In this document: piece after piece, positions 21,680 to 31,008 of the stretch
Layout of the letters: the number at the start of each line of letters is the position of its first letter
Position numbering within the stretch: position 1 is the stretch's first letter
Assembly: GCF_020164435.1 (NCBI RefSeq)
Contig: NZ_JAIUDQ010000006.1
Coordinates: forward strand, 226,612-290,611
Length of the DNA stretch: 64,000 nucleotides
Direction of reading: 5' to 3'
Source of the DNA: Phyllobacterium lublinensis
GTDB lineage: Bacteria; Pseudomonadota; Alphaproteobacteria; Rhizobiales; Rhizobiaceae
The notes under the pieces: model-generated
What the model was told of the DNA's origin: nothing
The model's input: only the letters and a program-made list of their open reading frames with translations
Database searches by the model: none
Translations under genes and position numbers: made by a program

Positions 21680-22579
21680 TCACACCGGATGGCGCAGGGC
21701 CTTCATCCTTGCCAGTCTGCGAGCATGGTACATCTGCCAAAGCGAATGGCAGACAAGAGCAGTGATTATGATCATGCCGCCAGCAAGGGTCGGATCGCTG
21801 GGTCGTTCCGAGAAGATCATCCAGACCCAGATCGGCGTCAGCACGGTTTCCAGCAAATAGAACATCGCCACTTCGGGACCGGAAATAAATTTGGGACCGG
21901 TCGCGAGGCACAGGAAGGCGAGGGTGGTTACCACCGCGCCATTGAAAATGATCCAGCCAGGTACCTCCACCATATAGCCGTTCTGCGATACCATGAAGGC
22001 CGCAACCAGCATGGGCAGTGCCGTGCCAAGGATTGCGGCAAAGCCCATGTCCTGGCCCGAGGCGCGGCTGACCGTAATCGCGGTTGAAAGAATGAAGGTG
22101 GACAGAAGCGCCACCAGGTCGCCGAAGACATGGCCGGATGCGAGCCCTTCGCGCACGATGATTCCGACGCCGATGAGCATGAAGAACATGGCGATGAACG
22201 TCACGGTCTTTGGCCGCTCCTTCAAGAACACCCATGAAAGCAGGGCGGAGAAGACCGTGTTGAACGCCAGTATGAAAACGAGATTGGCAGTCTTGGTGTT
22301 ATAGACCGCGATCATGAAGGTGATGGAAGTCAGGCCGTAGAGCGCAGCCACGACAAGGCCAGCCCGGCCAGGAACGATCGTCCGCATTCGCCCTGTTGCA
22401 AGACTCCAGACCGCCCATATGATCAGGGCGGCGACGAAGGTTGTAACGCTGCGCAAGAACAGGGTCGACCAGGTTTCCCCGTGCCCCAGCCTGAGCAGGG
22501 GAATATCGGCGGTCAGCACGAGGCCACCAATCCCGGTGATGAGCAAGCCCTTGCGATGGTCGAGTTCAAGCTGTGACAT
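21680..22579 (-). CDS. EamA-family (DMT) inner-membrane transporter
   Basis: A 299-residue protein with about ten hydrophobic segments arranged as two EamA repeats. The second repeat contains the EVAMFYLLETVLTPIWVW segment typical of this family. It is a probable metabolite or amino-acid exporter with unknown substrate. The short hydrophilic start MSQLELDHRKG precedes the first helix. It is convergent with the RND pump and upstream of nothing obviously related. It is not closely similar to the EamA protein at 8280-9197. Confidence 0.9.
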   Translation of the reverse strand: MSQLELDHRKGLLITGIGGLVLTADIPLLRLGHGETWSTLFLRSVTTFVAALIIWAVWSLATGRMRTIVPGRAGLVVAALYGLTSITFMIAVYNTKTANLVFILAFNTVFSALLSWVFLKERPKTVTFIAMFFMLIGVGIIVREGLASGHVFGDLVALLSTFILSTAITVSRASGQDMGFAAILGTALPMLVAAFMVSQNGYMVEVPGWIIFNGAVVTTLAFLCLATGPKFISGPEVAMFYLLETVLTPIWVWMIFSERPSDPTLAGGMIIITALVCHSLWQMYHARRLARMKALRHPV

Positions 22580-22646
22580 GTGGCGTTTTCCGAATTATTG
22601 TGATTTGCCGCATGCCAGGGCAGTTTTGGGCAGGCTATGTTAGTAC

Positions 22647-23393
22647 TTAGTCTTGGCGCTCCCAGCCCTTGGGACCCAGATGTTCCTGAGGTCTGTACCG
22701 GATCTTGTATTGCATCTTGCGTGAACCTTCGACCCAGTAACCGAGATAAACATGGGGCAGACCGGCTGCGGCTGCGCGCTGAATGTGATCCAGGATCATG
22801 AATGTGCCAAGTGAGCGGCTGGCGTGCTCCGGATTGAAGAAGGAGTAGACCATGGACAGGCCGTCCCCCATCGTATCCGTCAACGCTACCGCAATTAGTT
22901 CCCCTTCGCCCTTCTTGGTGATGAAGGAATCGGGTCCGCGCCGGCGGTATTCGATGATCTGGGTCGGCACATGCGTATCCTCGACCATCATAGCATAATC
23001 GAGCACAGTCATTTCCGACATGCCGCCCTTGTTGTGACGGGCATCGAGATAGTGGCGGAAAAGCGAATACTGTTCCGTCGAAGGTTCGGCCTGGTGGATA
23101 TTGCCGATCAGATCACGATTGCGGTTCCAGACCCGGCGCATGGATTTGTCCTGCCTGAACTCGCCGGCCAGAATGCGCACCGAGACGCAGGCGCGGCAGT
23201 TTTCGCAGGCAGGGCGATAAGCAATGTTTTGCGAACGCCGGAAGCCGCCCTGAGTCAGAAGGTCGTTGAGTTCGCTGGCACGTCCGCCAACCAGATGCGT
23301 AAATACCTTGCGCTCGAGCTGACCCTCCAGATAGGGACAGGGCGAGGGGGCTGTCAGGAAGAACTGAGGTGACTGCTGCGGTTGGTGCGTCAT
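22647..23393 (-). CDS. bpt: Aspartate/glutamate leucyltransferase (N-end rule)
   Basis: A 248-residue member of the ATE1/Bpt family. Bacterial Bpt transfers leucine from Leu-tRNA to N-terminal Asp or Glu of proteins, marking them for ClpS/ClpAP degradation. The N-terminal cysteine motif [16 protein letters not shown] and the C-terminal [18 protein letters not shown] match the family. The length suits the short bacterial form. The gene stands alone in its transcription unit. Confidence 0.92.
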   Translation of the reverse strand: MTHQPQQSPQFFLTAPSPCPYLEGQLERKVFTHLVGGRASELNDLLTQGGFRRSQNIAYRPACENCRACVSVRILAGEFRQDKSMRRVWNRNRDLIGNIHQAEPSTEQYSLFRHYLDARHNKGGMSEMTVLDYAMMVEDTHVPTQIIEYRRRGPDSFITKKGEGELIAVALTDTMGDGLSMVYSFFNPEHASRSLGTFMILDHIQRAAAAGLPHVYLGYWVEGSRKMQYKIRYRPQEHLGPKGWERQD

Positions 23394-23493
23394 TCAAGGT
23401 CCCGGGACGGTCGGCAATGCCTATAGAATCGTACGACCGCCGAAAACGTCAATTCAATTATATTGTATTCAGCTGTGAATGTCTGCGATGAGA

Positions 23494-23913
23494 TTATCGC
23501 AGGGAAGGGCCCGTGCAGCGCGTACCGTTCCACGTATGGCTGGGTGCTTCGGGCCGACCGTTCATCGATGCGCCCCAGCGCCCCTGAAATTCCTGATAAT
23601 CATCGGAAAAATGCAGGTCGAGTGTACCGGTGCCGTACTTGTCGGCCCAAACCAGTGTACGCGATGTACCACTGCCGTCCTTCTCCGTCAGCGTACCGGC
23701 GACGCGGCCGTCGGGCTCGTTGAGCTCATAGGCTCCGGCAATCCGCCCATCCCTGTCGATGTTCAAGAGCGTCTCGACATCCTGGTAGTCGCCGCTGGAA
23801 ATCATCTCGCCGCAAAATCGGCCGGCGGGAGAAGCAGCCAAGCCATCATTGGTACCAAAGCCAAAGGAAACAATCGCCATCAGGGCGAGCCCGAAAACAC
23901 GCAAATTCATCAT
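23494..23913 (-). CDS. Small secreted protein of unknown function
   Basis: A protein of 139 residues with a signal peptide (hydrophobic stretch VFGLALMAIVSFGFG, then an Ala-rich cleavage region before SPAGRFCGEM). The mature part contains two cysteines, one near each end, that could form a disulfide, and a repeat-poor beta-like sequence. No family is recognised. ATG 23913 is preferred to upstream TTG codons, with ATG 23910 as an alternative. It follows the RDD gene, but a terminator-like hairpin lies between them. Confidence 0.65.
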   Translation of the reverse strand: MMNLRVFGLALMAIVSFGFGTNDGLAASPAGRFCGEMISSGDYQDVETLLNIDRDGRIAGAYELNEPDGRVAGTLTEKDGSGTSRTLVWADKYGTGTLDLHFSDDYQEFQGRWGASMNGRPEAPSHTWNGTRCTGPSLR

Positions 23914-23932
23914 AATCAAAGCCAAAATGAAG

Positions 23933-23955
23933 AAGAGCCCCGGTCTGGGGCTCTT
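23933..23955 (-). terminator. Rho-independent terminator after the RDD gene
   Basis: Arms AAGAGCCCC and GGGGCTCTT with a five-base loop; on the minus strand a T-rich stretch follows. It separates the RDD gene from the small secreted protein. Confidence 0.7.
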
Positions 23956-23959
23956 GAGA

Positions 23960-24430
23960 TTAGTCGTATGCCCGGACCACTACCGTGCCGAGCAGGAGGT
24001 CATGCACAGTGCGCTTGCGATCAAGAAACAGGGTTGCCAGCAGAATAAGCGGTGTGAGCACAACGTTCAGACCCCAGAACAGGACCGTATGAACGACGGC
24101 AAGCAGCCCGTCGACCTTTTGTCCATTGAGGCGTTCAAGCCGCAAGCCCATCATCTGCATTCCCTTGGTCGCCTGACGGGCTCCGCCCATTGTCGTGGCA
24201 ACATAGCCAAGAGCGACTGCGGGAAACATGATGCCGTACAGCGTCCATCCAAGACCCAGCGTAGCGACGCCAAGAATCGCGATCAGCACCGCGACGGGAA
24301 TGCATAGAACAAATACGATCACATAATCGATCAGGAACGCAAAGATGCGGCTCGTCCGCACGCCCTGATACAATCGCCAATCGTCAAGGCGGTTGGTGAT
24401 GATTTCGCCATCAAGGGTCTTCGCGTTCAT
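23960..24430 (-). CDS. RDD-family membrane protein
   Basis: A 156-residue inner-membrane protein with three to four hydrophobic segments. It carries the family signature: R-x-x-A-F-x-x-D at the first helix (SRIFAFLIDYVI) and the conserved end RTVHDLLLGTVVV. RDD proteins have been linked to transport or stress responses, but their function is generally unknown. ATG 24430 has an AGGAAA site upstream. It lies downstream of hemB on the same strand, with 79 bases between. Confidence 0.85.
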   Translation of the reverse strand: MNAKTLDGEIITNRLDDWRLYQGVRTSRIFAFLIDYVIVFVLCIPVAVLIAILGVATLGLGWTLYGIMFPAVALGYVATTMGGARQATKGMQMMGLRLERLNGQKVDGLLAVVHTVLFWGLNVVLTPLILLATLFLDRKRTVHDLLLGTVVVRAYD

Positions 24431-24509
24431 TTCGTTTCCTGTTTCAAGAGACGGACACATTGCCGTTGCGCTGAAATTGGGAATTCGAGAACGTTAATTC
24501 AAGAAGCAA

Positions 24510-25547
24510 TCAGATGCCGGCTTTCAATCGCTCCGCCACAACCGGTGCGAAATAGGTCAGTATGCCGTCGCAACCGGCTCGCTTGAAAGCCAGCAGCGTC
24601 TCCATCATGACCCGCTCCTCGTCGATCCAGCCATTCGCACCCGCGGCCTTGATCATCGTATATTCGCCGGAGACCTGGTAGGCGAAGGTTGGCACCGCGA
24701 AGGTGTCCTTGAGCCTGCGGATGATGTCGAGGTAGGGCAGTCCGGGTTTGACCATCAGGGAATCGGCGCCTTCGGCCAGATCCTGTTCGGCCTCGCGCAC
24801 GGCCTCGTCCGTGTTCGCCGGGTCGATGTAGTAGGTCTTCTTGTCGCCTTTCAGCCGGCCCGATGTGCCGATTGCTTCGCGATAGGGGCCATAGAACGCC
24901 GAAGCAAACTTGGTCGCATAGGCCATGATCGCGACATCCTGGAAACCGTTCTGGTCGAGCGCATCGCGAATGGCGCCGATGCGTCCGTCCATCATGTCCG
25001 ATGGGGCAATGATGTCTGCCCCGGCGGCCGCCTGCAGCACAGCGCCCCTGGTGATCTGCTCCACGGTTTCATCATTGACGATGACGCCGTTCCGCAAAAT
25101 GCCGTCATGACCGTGGCTGGTGAACGGATCAAGCGCGACATCGGTGATCAGGCCGATTTCCGGCACCGCTGCCTTGATGGCGCGTGTTGCGCGATTAATG
25201 AGATTGTCAGGATCCAGAATACCCGAGCCCGCATCGTCGCGCAGGTCCGGGTCGATATTCGCGAAGGTCGCAATGGCGGGAATACCGAGTTTCGCGGCGC
25301 GCTCTGCCTCACGCGCGGCCATGTCGACGGAAAACCGTTGAACGCCCGGCATGGCGCTGATGTCCTCTCGCCGGTTAACCCCCTCGCACAGGAAGATCGG
25401 CCAGATCAGATCGTTCACCGTCAGTTGATTTTCCTGAACCAAACGTCGCGACCAGTCGGCCTTGCGCATGCGCCGCAAGCGGCGGCCTTGGGTGATTTCG
25501 TCTACCGTTCTTGGAGAGTGATCCTGAAACGCGGGGTGTTTGTTCAT
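24510..25547 (-). CDS. hemB: Delta-aminolevulinic acid dehydratase (porphobilinogen synthase)
   Basis: A 345-residue enzyme joining two 5-aminolevulinate molecules into porphobilinogen, the second step of tetrapyrrole synthesis here. The two active-site lysines are seen in AYATKFAS (Lys213) and LMVKPGLPY (Lys267). The metal loop reads DVALDPFTSHGHDG: the cysteines of zinc enzymes are replaced by Ala/Asp, as in the magnesium-dependent class known from Pseudomonas and Bradyrhizobium. It starts with ATG 25547 and is divergent from the CoA hydrolase gene. Confidence 0.96.
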   Translation of the reverse strand: MNKHPAFQDHSPRTVDEITQGRRLRRMRKADWSRRLVQENQLTVNDLIWPIFLCEGVNRREDISAMPGVQRFSVDMAAREAERAAKLGIPAIATFANIDPDLRDDAGSGILDPDNLINRATRAIKAAVPEIGLITDVALDPFTSHGHDGILRNGVIVNDETVEQITRGAVLQAAAGADIIAPSDMMDGRIGAIRDALDQNGFQDVAIMAYATKFASAFYGPYREAIGTSGRLKGDKKTYYIDPANTDEAVREAEQDLAEGADSLMVKPGLPYLDIIRRLKDTFAVPTFAYQVSGEYTMIKAAGANGWIDEERVMMETLLAFKRAGCDGILTYFAPVVAERLKAGI

Positions 25548-25707
25548 GATTGCTGCCTTGTCTGCGAGATACAGACGTTCTTGCTGTTGTTTGGAATGGT
25601 TTTAACATCGAACAGCCATCGGACCAAGATGCTCGTCTGTCCTGTGATCCATTGACGCGGTGCGTCCGAGTTTCCTAACCTCCCGCATGCAAGCGTGGAG
25701 GGGACGT

Positions 25708-26763
25708 ATGAAAATCGATTTTGGCGGAGAGGGCGAAATCGTCTTCGAGAGGCGGGGCAAGGCGGGTCTTGTCCGCTTGACGCGGCCGAAGGCCCTGAAT
25801 GCATTGACCCGCACCATGGTGTCGGCGTTCTATCGTGCACTCGTTGCCTGGTCGACAGACCCTGACGTTCATTGTGTGATCGTCGAAGGCGAGGGCCGCG
25901 CCTTCTGTGCCGGTGGCGACATCCTGGCAGTTTATCATGCGGGCCGCGCCGGCAAGCCTCTCTATGAGTTCTTTTCCGAGGAGTATCGGCTTAACGCCTA
26001 TATCAGACACTTCCCCAAGCCATACGTCTCGCTGATAGATGGCATCTGCATGGGCGGCGGCGTCGGCATATCGGTGCATGGTTCGCACCGTGTCGTCACG
26101 GAAGATGTCATGTTCGCCATGCCGGAGGTTGGCATCGGCTTTTTTCCCGATGTCGGGGGCAGCGCATTCCTGCCGCACCTGCCGGAGCATTTCGGCATAT
26201 ACCTCGCACTTACCGGCAACCGCATCAGGCAGGGAGATTGCCTGCAAAGCGGAATCGCCACGCACGCGATCAAGGCCGAAGACAAGGAACGGGTACGGCG
26301 AAGCCTGATCAGGACCGGCGATCCTGAGAAGGCTTTGCGGGGCAAAACCATCAATCCCGATTATGAAACACCAGAAAAGACCCGCGACATGATAGGGGTT
26401 CTGTTCGATTCGAAAACACTCGGCGGCTGCCTCATTCGCCTTGCCGCGGCTGGTGTGAACGGAAACGAATGGGCGCAGCAGATTCTCGATCTCATCAAGA
26501 CCCGCTCACCGACCAGCCTGCATGTGACGTTCAAGCAGATCGAAGAAGGGCGTGACCTCGAAATGGATCAATGCATGCAATTGGAATACCGGATCCTGTC
26601 ACGCATGCTTGAGAATCACGATTTTTATGAAGGCGTGCGTGCGCTTCTTGTGGACAAGGACAACGAGCCAGCCTGGCAGCCCGCGAATGTTGATGACGTG
26701 ACGCCCGAGATGGTGGATGGCTATTTTGCCCCTCTGGGCGAGCGGGAACTGCAATTGACATGA
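25708..26763 (+). CDS. 3-hydroxyisobutyryl-CoA hydrolase-like enzyme (crotonase superfamily)
   Basis: A 351-residue crotonase-fold protein of the HIBCH type, which hydrolyses 3-hydroxyisobutyryl-CoA in valine breakdown. The oxyanion-hole segments are GRAFCAGGDI and ICMGGGVGISVHG; the catalytic region reads FAMPEVGIGFFPDVGGS. The long C-terminal part distinguishes it from simple enoyl-CoA hydratases of about 260 residues. ATG 25708 has a GGAGGGG site upstream, so earlier in-frame starts are rejected. It overlaps the following membrane-protein gene by four bases (ATGA). Confidence 0.9.
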   Translation: MKIDFGGEGEIVFERRGKAGLVRLTRPKALNALTRTMVSAFYRALVAWSTDPDVHCVIVEGEGRAFCAGGDILAVYHAGRAGKPLYEFFSEEYRLNAYIRHFPKPYVSLIDGICMGGGVGISVHGSHRVVTEDVMFAMPEVGIGFFPDVGGSAFLPHLPEHFGIYLALTGNRIRQGDCLQSGIATHAIKAEDKERVRRSLIRTGDPEKALRGKTINPDYETPEKTRDMIGVLFDSKTLGGCLIRLAAAGVNGNEWAQQILDLIKTRSPTSLHVTFKQIEEGRDLEMDQCMQLEYRILSRMLENHDFYEGVRALLVDKDNEPAWQPANVDDVTPEMVDGYFAPLGERELQLT

Positions 26764-27188
26764 GCGACAGACCTACGCAACTGCCATTCGATCCGACAAT
26801 GGCCCAAATGGGCTTCGTCTGGTTCCTGCGGCTTGTCTCGATCTACTGTCTCGTGGCCGGTGTCGGTTACTGGGCGCAACTGAGCGGATATTATGAAGGG
26901 CTGCTCTGGCGCTTCGATCTGATGCCCTGGCAGTGGAAGGTGGCGACCGTGTCACTGGCCATGCTCTATCCCGTGGCTTCGACCGGACTCTGGATGATGG
27001 TTTCGTGGGGGCCGGTGATCTGGTTTGTCGCTGCCGCCGGCGAAACACTAATGTTCACGGTTTTCTCGCACTACTTTTTCTACCGGCCGCAGATCGCGAT
27101 CGTGCATGGCTGCGTGGCGCTCCTTTACATTGCCTTCCGCATCGTTCTGTTCCTGCAAAAGCGCCATCAGGCGAAGCCGATGCGATAG
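26760..27188 (+). CDS. DUF6163-type membrane protein
   Basis: A 142-residue protein with four hydrophobic segments and short charged ends. It matches the small DUF6163 membrane proteins of Hyphomicrobiales by length and by the FLRLVSIYCLVAGVGYWAQL and YEGLLWRFDLMPWQWK segments; the family assignment is from memory. It starts within the stop codon of the CoA hydrolase gene and should be co-translated with it. Its function is unknown; frequent pairing with the hydrolase would be the only clue. Confidence 0.75.
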   Translation: MSDRPTQLPFDPTMAQMGFVWFLRLVSIYCLVAGVGYWAQLSGYYEGLLWRFDLMPWQWKVATVSLAMLYPVASTGLWMMVSWGPVIWFVAAAGETLMFTVFSHYFFYRPQIAIVHGCVALLYIAFRIVLFLQKRHQAKPMR

Positions 27189-27250
27189 CGCGAAATGCCC
27201 CCGGGTAAGTCTTCATTAAGACTGAAATTGATTCATTCGTGGTAAGGTAC

Positions 27251-27262
27251 TGTTAAGTCTGT
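27251..27262 (+). promoter_or_regulatory. Candidate shared regulatory site upstream of ldtR
   Basis: TGTTAAGTCTGT, 85 bases before the ldtR start codon, matches TGTTAAGGGTGT at 28108-28119 upstream of the L,D-transpeptidase gene (10 of 12 bases). A regulator binding both promoters, possibly LdtR itself, would explain this. Confidence 0.35.
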
Positions 27263-27346
27263 GTTTTAATTCGAATTTTATGCGCATTCGATAGTGTTGC
27301 CTCAACGGTGAGAAAAATACACCGAAACAACAGTGAGGCAGGTATT

Positions 27347-27862
27347 ATGAACAACACACAGAGAAAGTCTGGTGCGAGCCAGCATTCTACACCAAGTGAT
27401 ACAGCATTGCGTACTCTATATCTTGAAGCACTTCAGTTGGTCGAACGGTTACATCGTCGTCTGCTTGATGTTGTCAAAGATGAATTCGACCGCAATGGCC
27501 GTAGCGACATCAACGCGATCCAGGCATTGCTGCTTTTCAACATCGGCAATGCCGAACTCACGGCCGGCGAATTGCGCAGCCGCGGCTACTATCTGGGTTC
27601 GAACGTTTCCTACAATCTGAAGAAACTGGTTGAACTCGGCTTCATCTCCCACGAGCGGTCGCGCACCGACCGGCGTTCGGTTCGGGTAAGCCTGACCGAA
27701 AAGGGAACGGAAGTCGCGGAACTGGTCGCAGGGCTCTACGAGCGCCATGTTGCTTCCATTGAACATGTCGGCGGTATCAAGGCCGAAGAGTTCCAGTCCA
27801 TGAACAAGGCCCTCCAGCGCCTTGACCGCTTCTGGAATGACTCCATCGCTTACCGGATGTAA
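27347..27862 (+). CDS. ldtR: MarR-family winged-helix regulator LdtR
   Basis: A 171-residue MarR-type regulator. The winged helix spans about residues 50-120: INAIQALLLFNIG, then LTAGELRSRGYYLGSNVSYNLKKLVELGF as the recognition region, and the wing ERSRTDRRSVRVSLT. It matches LdtR of rhizobia and Liberibacter, reported to control the neighbouring L,D-transpeptidase gene and osmotic tolerance. The next gene here is an L,D-transpeptidase, which fits. ATG 27347 follows a GAGG site; an upstream GTG at 27308 is less likely. A terminator follows it, so the transpeptidase gene has its own promoter. Confidence 0.9.
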   Translation: MNNTQRKSGASQHSTPSDTALRTLYLEALQLVERLHRRLLDVVKDEFDRNGRSDINAIQALLLFNIGNAELTAGELRSRGYYLGSNVSYNLKKLVELGFISHERSRTDRRSVRVSLTEKGTEVAELVAGLYERHVASIEHVGGIKAEEFQSMNKALQRLDRFWNDSIAYRM

Positions 27863-27882
27863 GCGCTGGAGCAGTTCAAACA

Positions 27883-27917
27883 AAAGCCCGGCTTCGCGCG
27901 CTGCGAAGGCGGGCTTT
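27883..27917 (+). terminator. Terminator after ldtR
   Basis: Arms AAAGCCCGGCTTCGC and GCGAAGGCGGGCTTT pair with one mismatch around a five-base loop and are followed by TGT. It isolates ldtR from the transpeptidase gene. Confidence 0.7.
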
Positions 27918-28107
27918 GTCTCGCTCGGCCCAGGCGAAACGTGGTTGTGCTGGAGGCAACCATCAGCAAGCAGTCATCAATCCGCCATAATGGCGTGGAA
28001 ATGCGGCAACGGATATTTCATGTTCAGTGCAGCACCAGGAACAGCTCGGTGAGGGCTGATCGGCGTCGGACCATCACAGTCGCTCGATCAGATTGAAAGT
28101 TGCTGTT

Positions 28108-28119
28108 TGTTAAGGGTGT
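28108..28119 (+). promoter_or_regulatory. Candidate shared regulatory site upstream of the L,D-transpeptidase gene
   Basis: TGTTAAGGGTGT, 94 bases before the preferred start codon, is the second copy of the motif found upstream of ldtR. Confidence 0.35.
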
Positions 28120-28201
28120 TCCTGATAATTTTGGCAACCATAATCGCCAATCTGCCTTGCAGAGGGCTATGGCTGAAGAACTTCCAAGGGTTGAACAAGA
28201 T

Positions 28202-29482
28202 ATGAAGAAATTCGGATCATCAGCAATCGATCGCCGCGCTTTCATTCGGGGCGTCGCAACAGCCAGTTTCGCTGCCGCGACCTCGACGGCATTTGCGCAG
28301 CAGTCCGATATCGGTGATATTCTCGCCGCTCCCAAGCGCGGCAACTGGGACGACCAGTTCGATGCCCGCTCCACCAGCAAGGGCAAGGTTGCAAGCTTTC
28401 AGCCCATCGCTAGTCCCGAGACCGTCTCCTTCATTGAAGGCGCAATCAACACCTACAGCCAGATTGTCGCCAATGGCGGCTGGCCAACGGTTCCCGCAAC
28501 CGTCAAATTGCAGCTTGGAGTTGTCGACCCCGCCGTTGCCGCCATGCGTCGGCGCCTGATGATCGCCGGAGACCTTTCCGAAAGTGCCGGCCTGTCGAAT
28601 TCGTTCGATACCTATGTCGATGCCGCGGTAAAGCGCTTCCAGGCTCGTCATGGCCTCCCTGCCGACGGTGTCATGGGCGAGTTCTCGCTTGCCGCAATGA
28701 ACGTGTCGGCAGATGTTCGCCTCGGCCAGTTGCAGACGAACCTCGAGCGTGTTCGCGCGCTTTCCTTGACCGATCAGGGGCCGCGTTACGTCATGGTCAA
28801 CATTCCTGCCGCACAGATCGAGGCAGTGGAAGGCGGACGCGTTGTCCAGCGCCACACCGCCATCGTCGGCAAGATTGACCGCCAGACCCCGATCCTCGAT
28901 TCAAACATCCAGGAAGTGATCCTCAATCCCTACTGGACCGCGCCGAAGTCGATCATCCAGAAAGACATCATCCCGCTGATGCGCAAGGATCCGACGTACC
29001 TTTCGCGCAACAAGATCCGCCTGTTCGACGAGCGTACCCGCGAAGAAATCGCTCCGGAAACCGTCGACTGGAATACTGACGACGCGGTCAAGCTGATGTT
29101 CCGGCAGGACCCGGGCAAGATCAACGCCATGTCGTCGACCAAGATCAACTTCCCCAACCCCTATGCGGTCTACATGCACGATACTCCGCAGCAGGGCGTG
29201 TTCAACAAGCTGATGCGCTTTGAATCGTCGGGCTGCGTGCGCATTCAGAATGTGCGCGACCTGAATGTCTGGCTCCTGCGCGACACGCCGGGTTGGGACC
29301 GCCAGACGATGGAGGCAACCATCAAGACCGGTGTCAACACGCCGATACAGGTCACAAACCCCGTACCGCTGCACTTCGTTTACGTGACTGCGTGGTCCAC
29401 CGGTGACGGCGTTGTCCATCTGCGCGATGACATTTACGAGCGTGATGGCCAGGCCGCCCTGTCGATTGGCACGAACACCTGA
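28202..29482 (+). CDS. ldtP: L,D-transpeptidase (YkuD domain) with peptidoglycan-binding domain
   Basis: A 426-residue exported enzyme that makes 3-3 cross-links or attaches proteins to peptidoglycan. It has a Tat-type leader (DRRAFIRGVATASFAA), a peptidoglycan-binding domain (VKRFQARHGLPADGVMG) and a YkuD catalytic domain. The active-site motif is SSGCVRIQN with Cys345. The start is uncertain: ATG 28202 puts the twin arginines about ten residues in, while ATG 28169 adds eleven residues. The symbol follows the ldtR-ldtP pairing described in Liberibacter and rhizobia. It has its own terminator. Confidence 0.9.
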   Translation: MKKFGSSAIDRRAFIRGVATASFAAATSTAFAQQSDIGDILAAPKRGNWDDQFDARSTSKGKVASFQPIASPETVSFIEGAINTYSQIVANGGWPTVPATVKLQLGVVDPAVAAMRRRLMIAGDLSESAGLSNSFDTYVDAAVKRFQARHGLPADGVMGEFSLAAMNVSADVRLGQLQTNLERVRALSLTDQGPRYVMVNIPAAQIEAVEGGRVVQRHTAIVGKIDRQTPILDSNIQEVILNPYWTAPKSIIQKDIIPLMRKDPTYLSRNKIRLFDERTREEIAPETVDWNTDDAVKLMFRQDPGKINAMSSTKINFPNPYAVYMHDTPQQGVFNKLMRFESSGCVRIQNVRDLNVWLLRDTPGWDRQTMEATIKTGVNTPIQVTNPVPLHFVYVTAWSTGDGVVHLRDDIYERDGQAALSIGTNT

Positions 29483-29512
29483 CCGCTTTTATTGGGCAAC
29501 AGGACTGACAAG

Positions 29513-29534
29513 GACCGCCTCCGGGCGGTCTTTT
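29513..29534 (+). terminator. Terminator after the L,D-transpeptidase gene
   Basis: The stem GACCGCC/GGCGGTC with a short loop is followed directly by TTTT. Confidence 0.8.
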
Positions 29535-29588
29535 CGTATTTGATATCCGGAAGGCGGTTTCCGACCATTGCTTTTCGCGTACCGGCCA

Positions 29589-29616
29589 TTGGCCTTGCCG
29601 GTTTAAGTATGATAAT
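29589..29616 (+). promoter_or_regulatory. Candidate glyA promoter
   Basis: TTGGCC, a 16-base spacer and GATAAT (5 of 6 at -10), 52 bases before the glyA start codon. Confidence 0.45.
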
Positions 29617-29667
29617 GCGCCGCAATCACCTATAGATTACCCACCGGCAAATGAGGGTCCAGACACC

Positions 29668-30975
29668 ATGTCGAATGCAAGCGCTTCTGTTGCAGATTCC
29701 TTTTTCAACGCATCACTTGAAGAGATCGATCCGGATATCTTCGGCGCGATCCGCAAGGAGTTGGGTCGCCAGCGTCATGAAATCGAGCTGATCGCATCGG
29801 AAAACATTGTGTCGCGAGCCGTGCTTGAGGCGCAAGGTTCGATCATGACCAACAAATATGCCGAAGGTTATCCCGGCAAGCGCTACTACGGCGGCTGCCA
29901 GTTCGTCGATATTGCCGAAGAATTGGCCATCGAGCGTGCCAAGCAGCTCTTCGGTTGCGAATTTGCCAATGTTCAACCGAATTCCGGCAGCCAGATGAAC
30001 CAGGCCGTGTTCCTCGCGCTGTTGCAGCCGGGCGATACGTTCATGGGCCTTGATCTGAATTCCGGCGGGCACCTCACTCATGGATCGCCGGTCAATATGT
30101 CCGGCAAATGGTTCAACGTGGTTTCCTATGGCGTCCGTGAGGATGATCACCTCCTCGACATGAACGAAATCGAGCGGCAGGCCCATCAGCACAAGCCAAA
30201 GCTTATCCTGGCCGGTGGCACCGCCTATTCGCGGGTTTGGGACTGGCAGCGCTTCCGCCAGATCGCCGACGCTGTTGGCGCCTACCTGATGGTCGACATG
30301 GCGCATATTGCGGGCCTCGTTGCTGCCGGTGTGCATCCATCGCCGCTTCCCCATGCACATGTCGTCACCACGACCACGCACAAGTCGCTGCGCGGTCCGC
30401 GCGGCGGCATGATTCTTTGCAATGATCCGGAAATAGCCAAGAAGATGAATTCGGCCGTCTTCCCCGGCTTGCAGGGTGGACCTCTGATGCATGTCATTGC
30501 GGCAAAGGCGGTTGCCTTTGGCGAGGCATTGAAGCCGGAATTCAAGACCTACGGCAAGAATGTTGCGGACAATGCCAAGACTCTGGCCGAAGCCTTGAAG
30601 AAGAACGGGCTCGATATCGTATCCGGCGGTACCGACAACCATCTGATGCTGGTTGACCTTCGCCCCAAGAACGCAACCGGCAAGCGTGCAGAGGCCGCGC
30701 TCGGCCGGGCAAACATCACCTGCAACAAGAACGGCATTCCTTTCGATCCTGAAAAGCCGTTCGTGACCTCCGGTGTTCGCCTTGGGACGCCGGCCGGCAC
30801 GACACGCGGCTTTGGCGCGGCAGAGTTTACCGAGATAGGCAACCTGATTTCGGAAGTTCTCGACGGCCTGAAGGTCGCAAATTCCGATGAAGGCAATGCG
30901 GCGGTCGAGAGGGCCGTACAGCAGAAGGTCATTGATCTTACGGAACGCTTCCCGCTCTATCCCTATCTTGGATAG
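29668..30975 (+). CDS. glyA: Serine hydroxymethyltransferase
   Basis: A 435-residue PLP enzyme interconverting serine and glycine while loading tetrahydrofolate with a one-carbon unit. The PLP lysine is in [14 protein letters not shown] (Lys239). Other family blocks are [25 protein letters not shown] and the C-terminal [14 protein letters not shown]. Length and start agree with the bacterial family. It begins a long co-directional run (glyA, nrdR, ribD, ribE, ribH, nusB) common in alphaproteobacteria, but a strong hairpin separates it from nrdR. Confidence 0.97.
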   Translation: MSNASASVADSFFNASLEEIDPDIFGAIRKELGRQRHEIELIASENIVSRAVLEAQGSIMTNKYAEGYPGKRYYGGCQFVDIAEELAIERAKQLFGCEFANVQPNSGSQMNQAVFLALLQPGDTFMGLDLNSGGHLTHGSPVNMSGKWFNVVSYGVREDDHLLDMNEIERQAHQHKPKLILAGGTAYSRVWDWQRFRQIADAVGAYLMVDMAHIAGLVAAGVHPSPLPHAHVVTTTTHKSLRGPRGGMILCNDPEIAKKMNSAVFPGLQGGPLMHVIAAKAVAFGEALKPEFKTYGKNVADNAKTLAEALKKNGLDIVSGGTDNHLMLVDLRPKNATGKRAEAALGRANITCNKNGIPFDPEKPFVTSGVRLGTPAGTTRGFGAAEFTEIGNLISEVLDGLKVANSDEGNAAVERAVQQKVIDLTERFPLYPYLG

Positions 30976-31008
30976 TATCCGGCTAATAATCTGATGGCTT
31001 GAGGTTAT

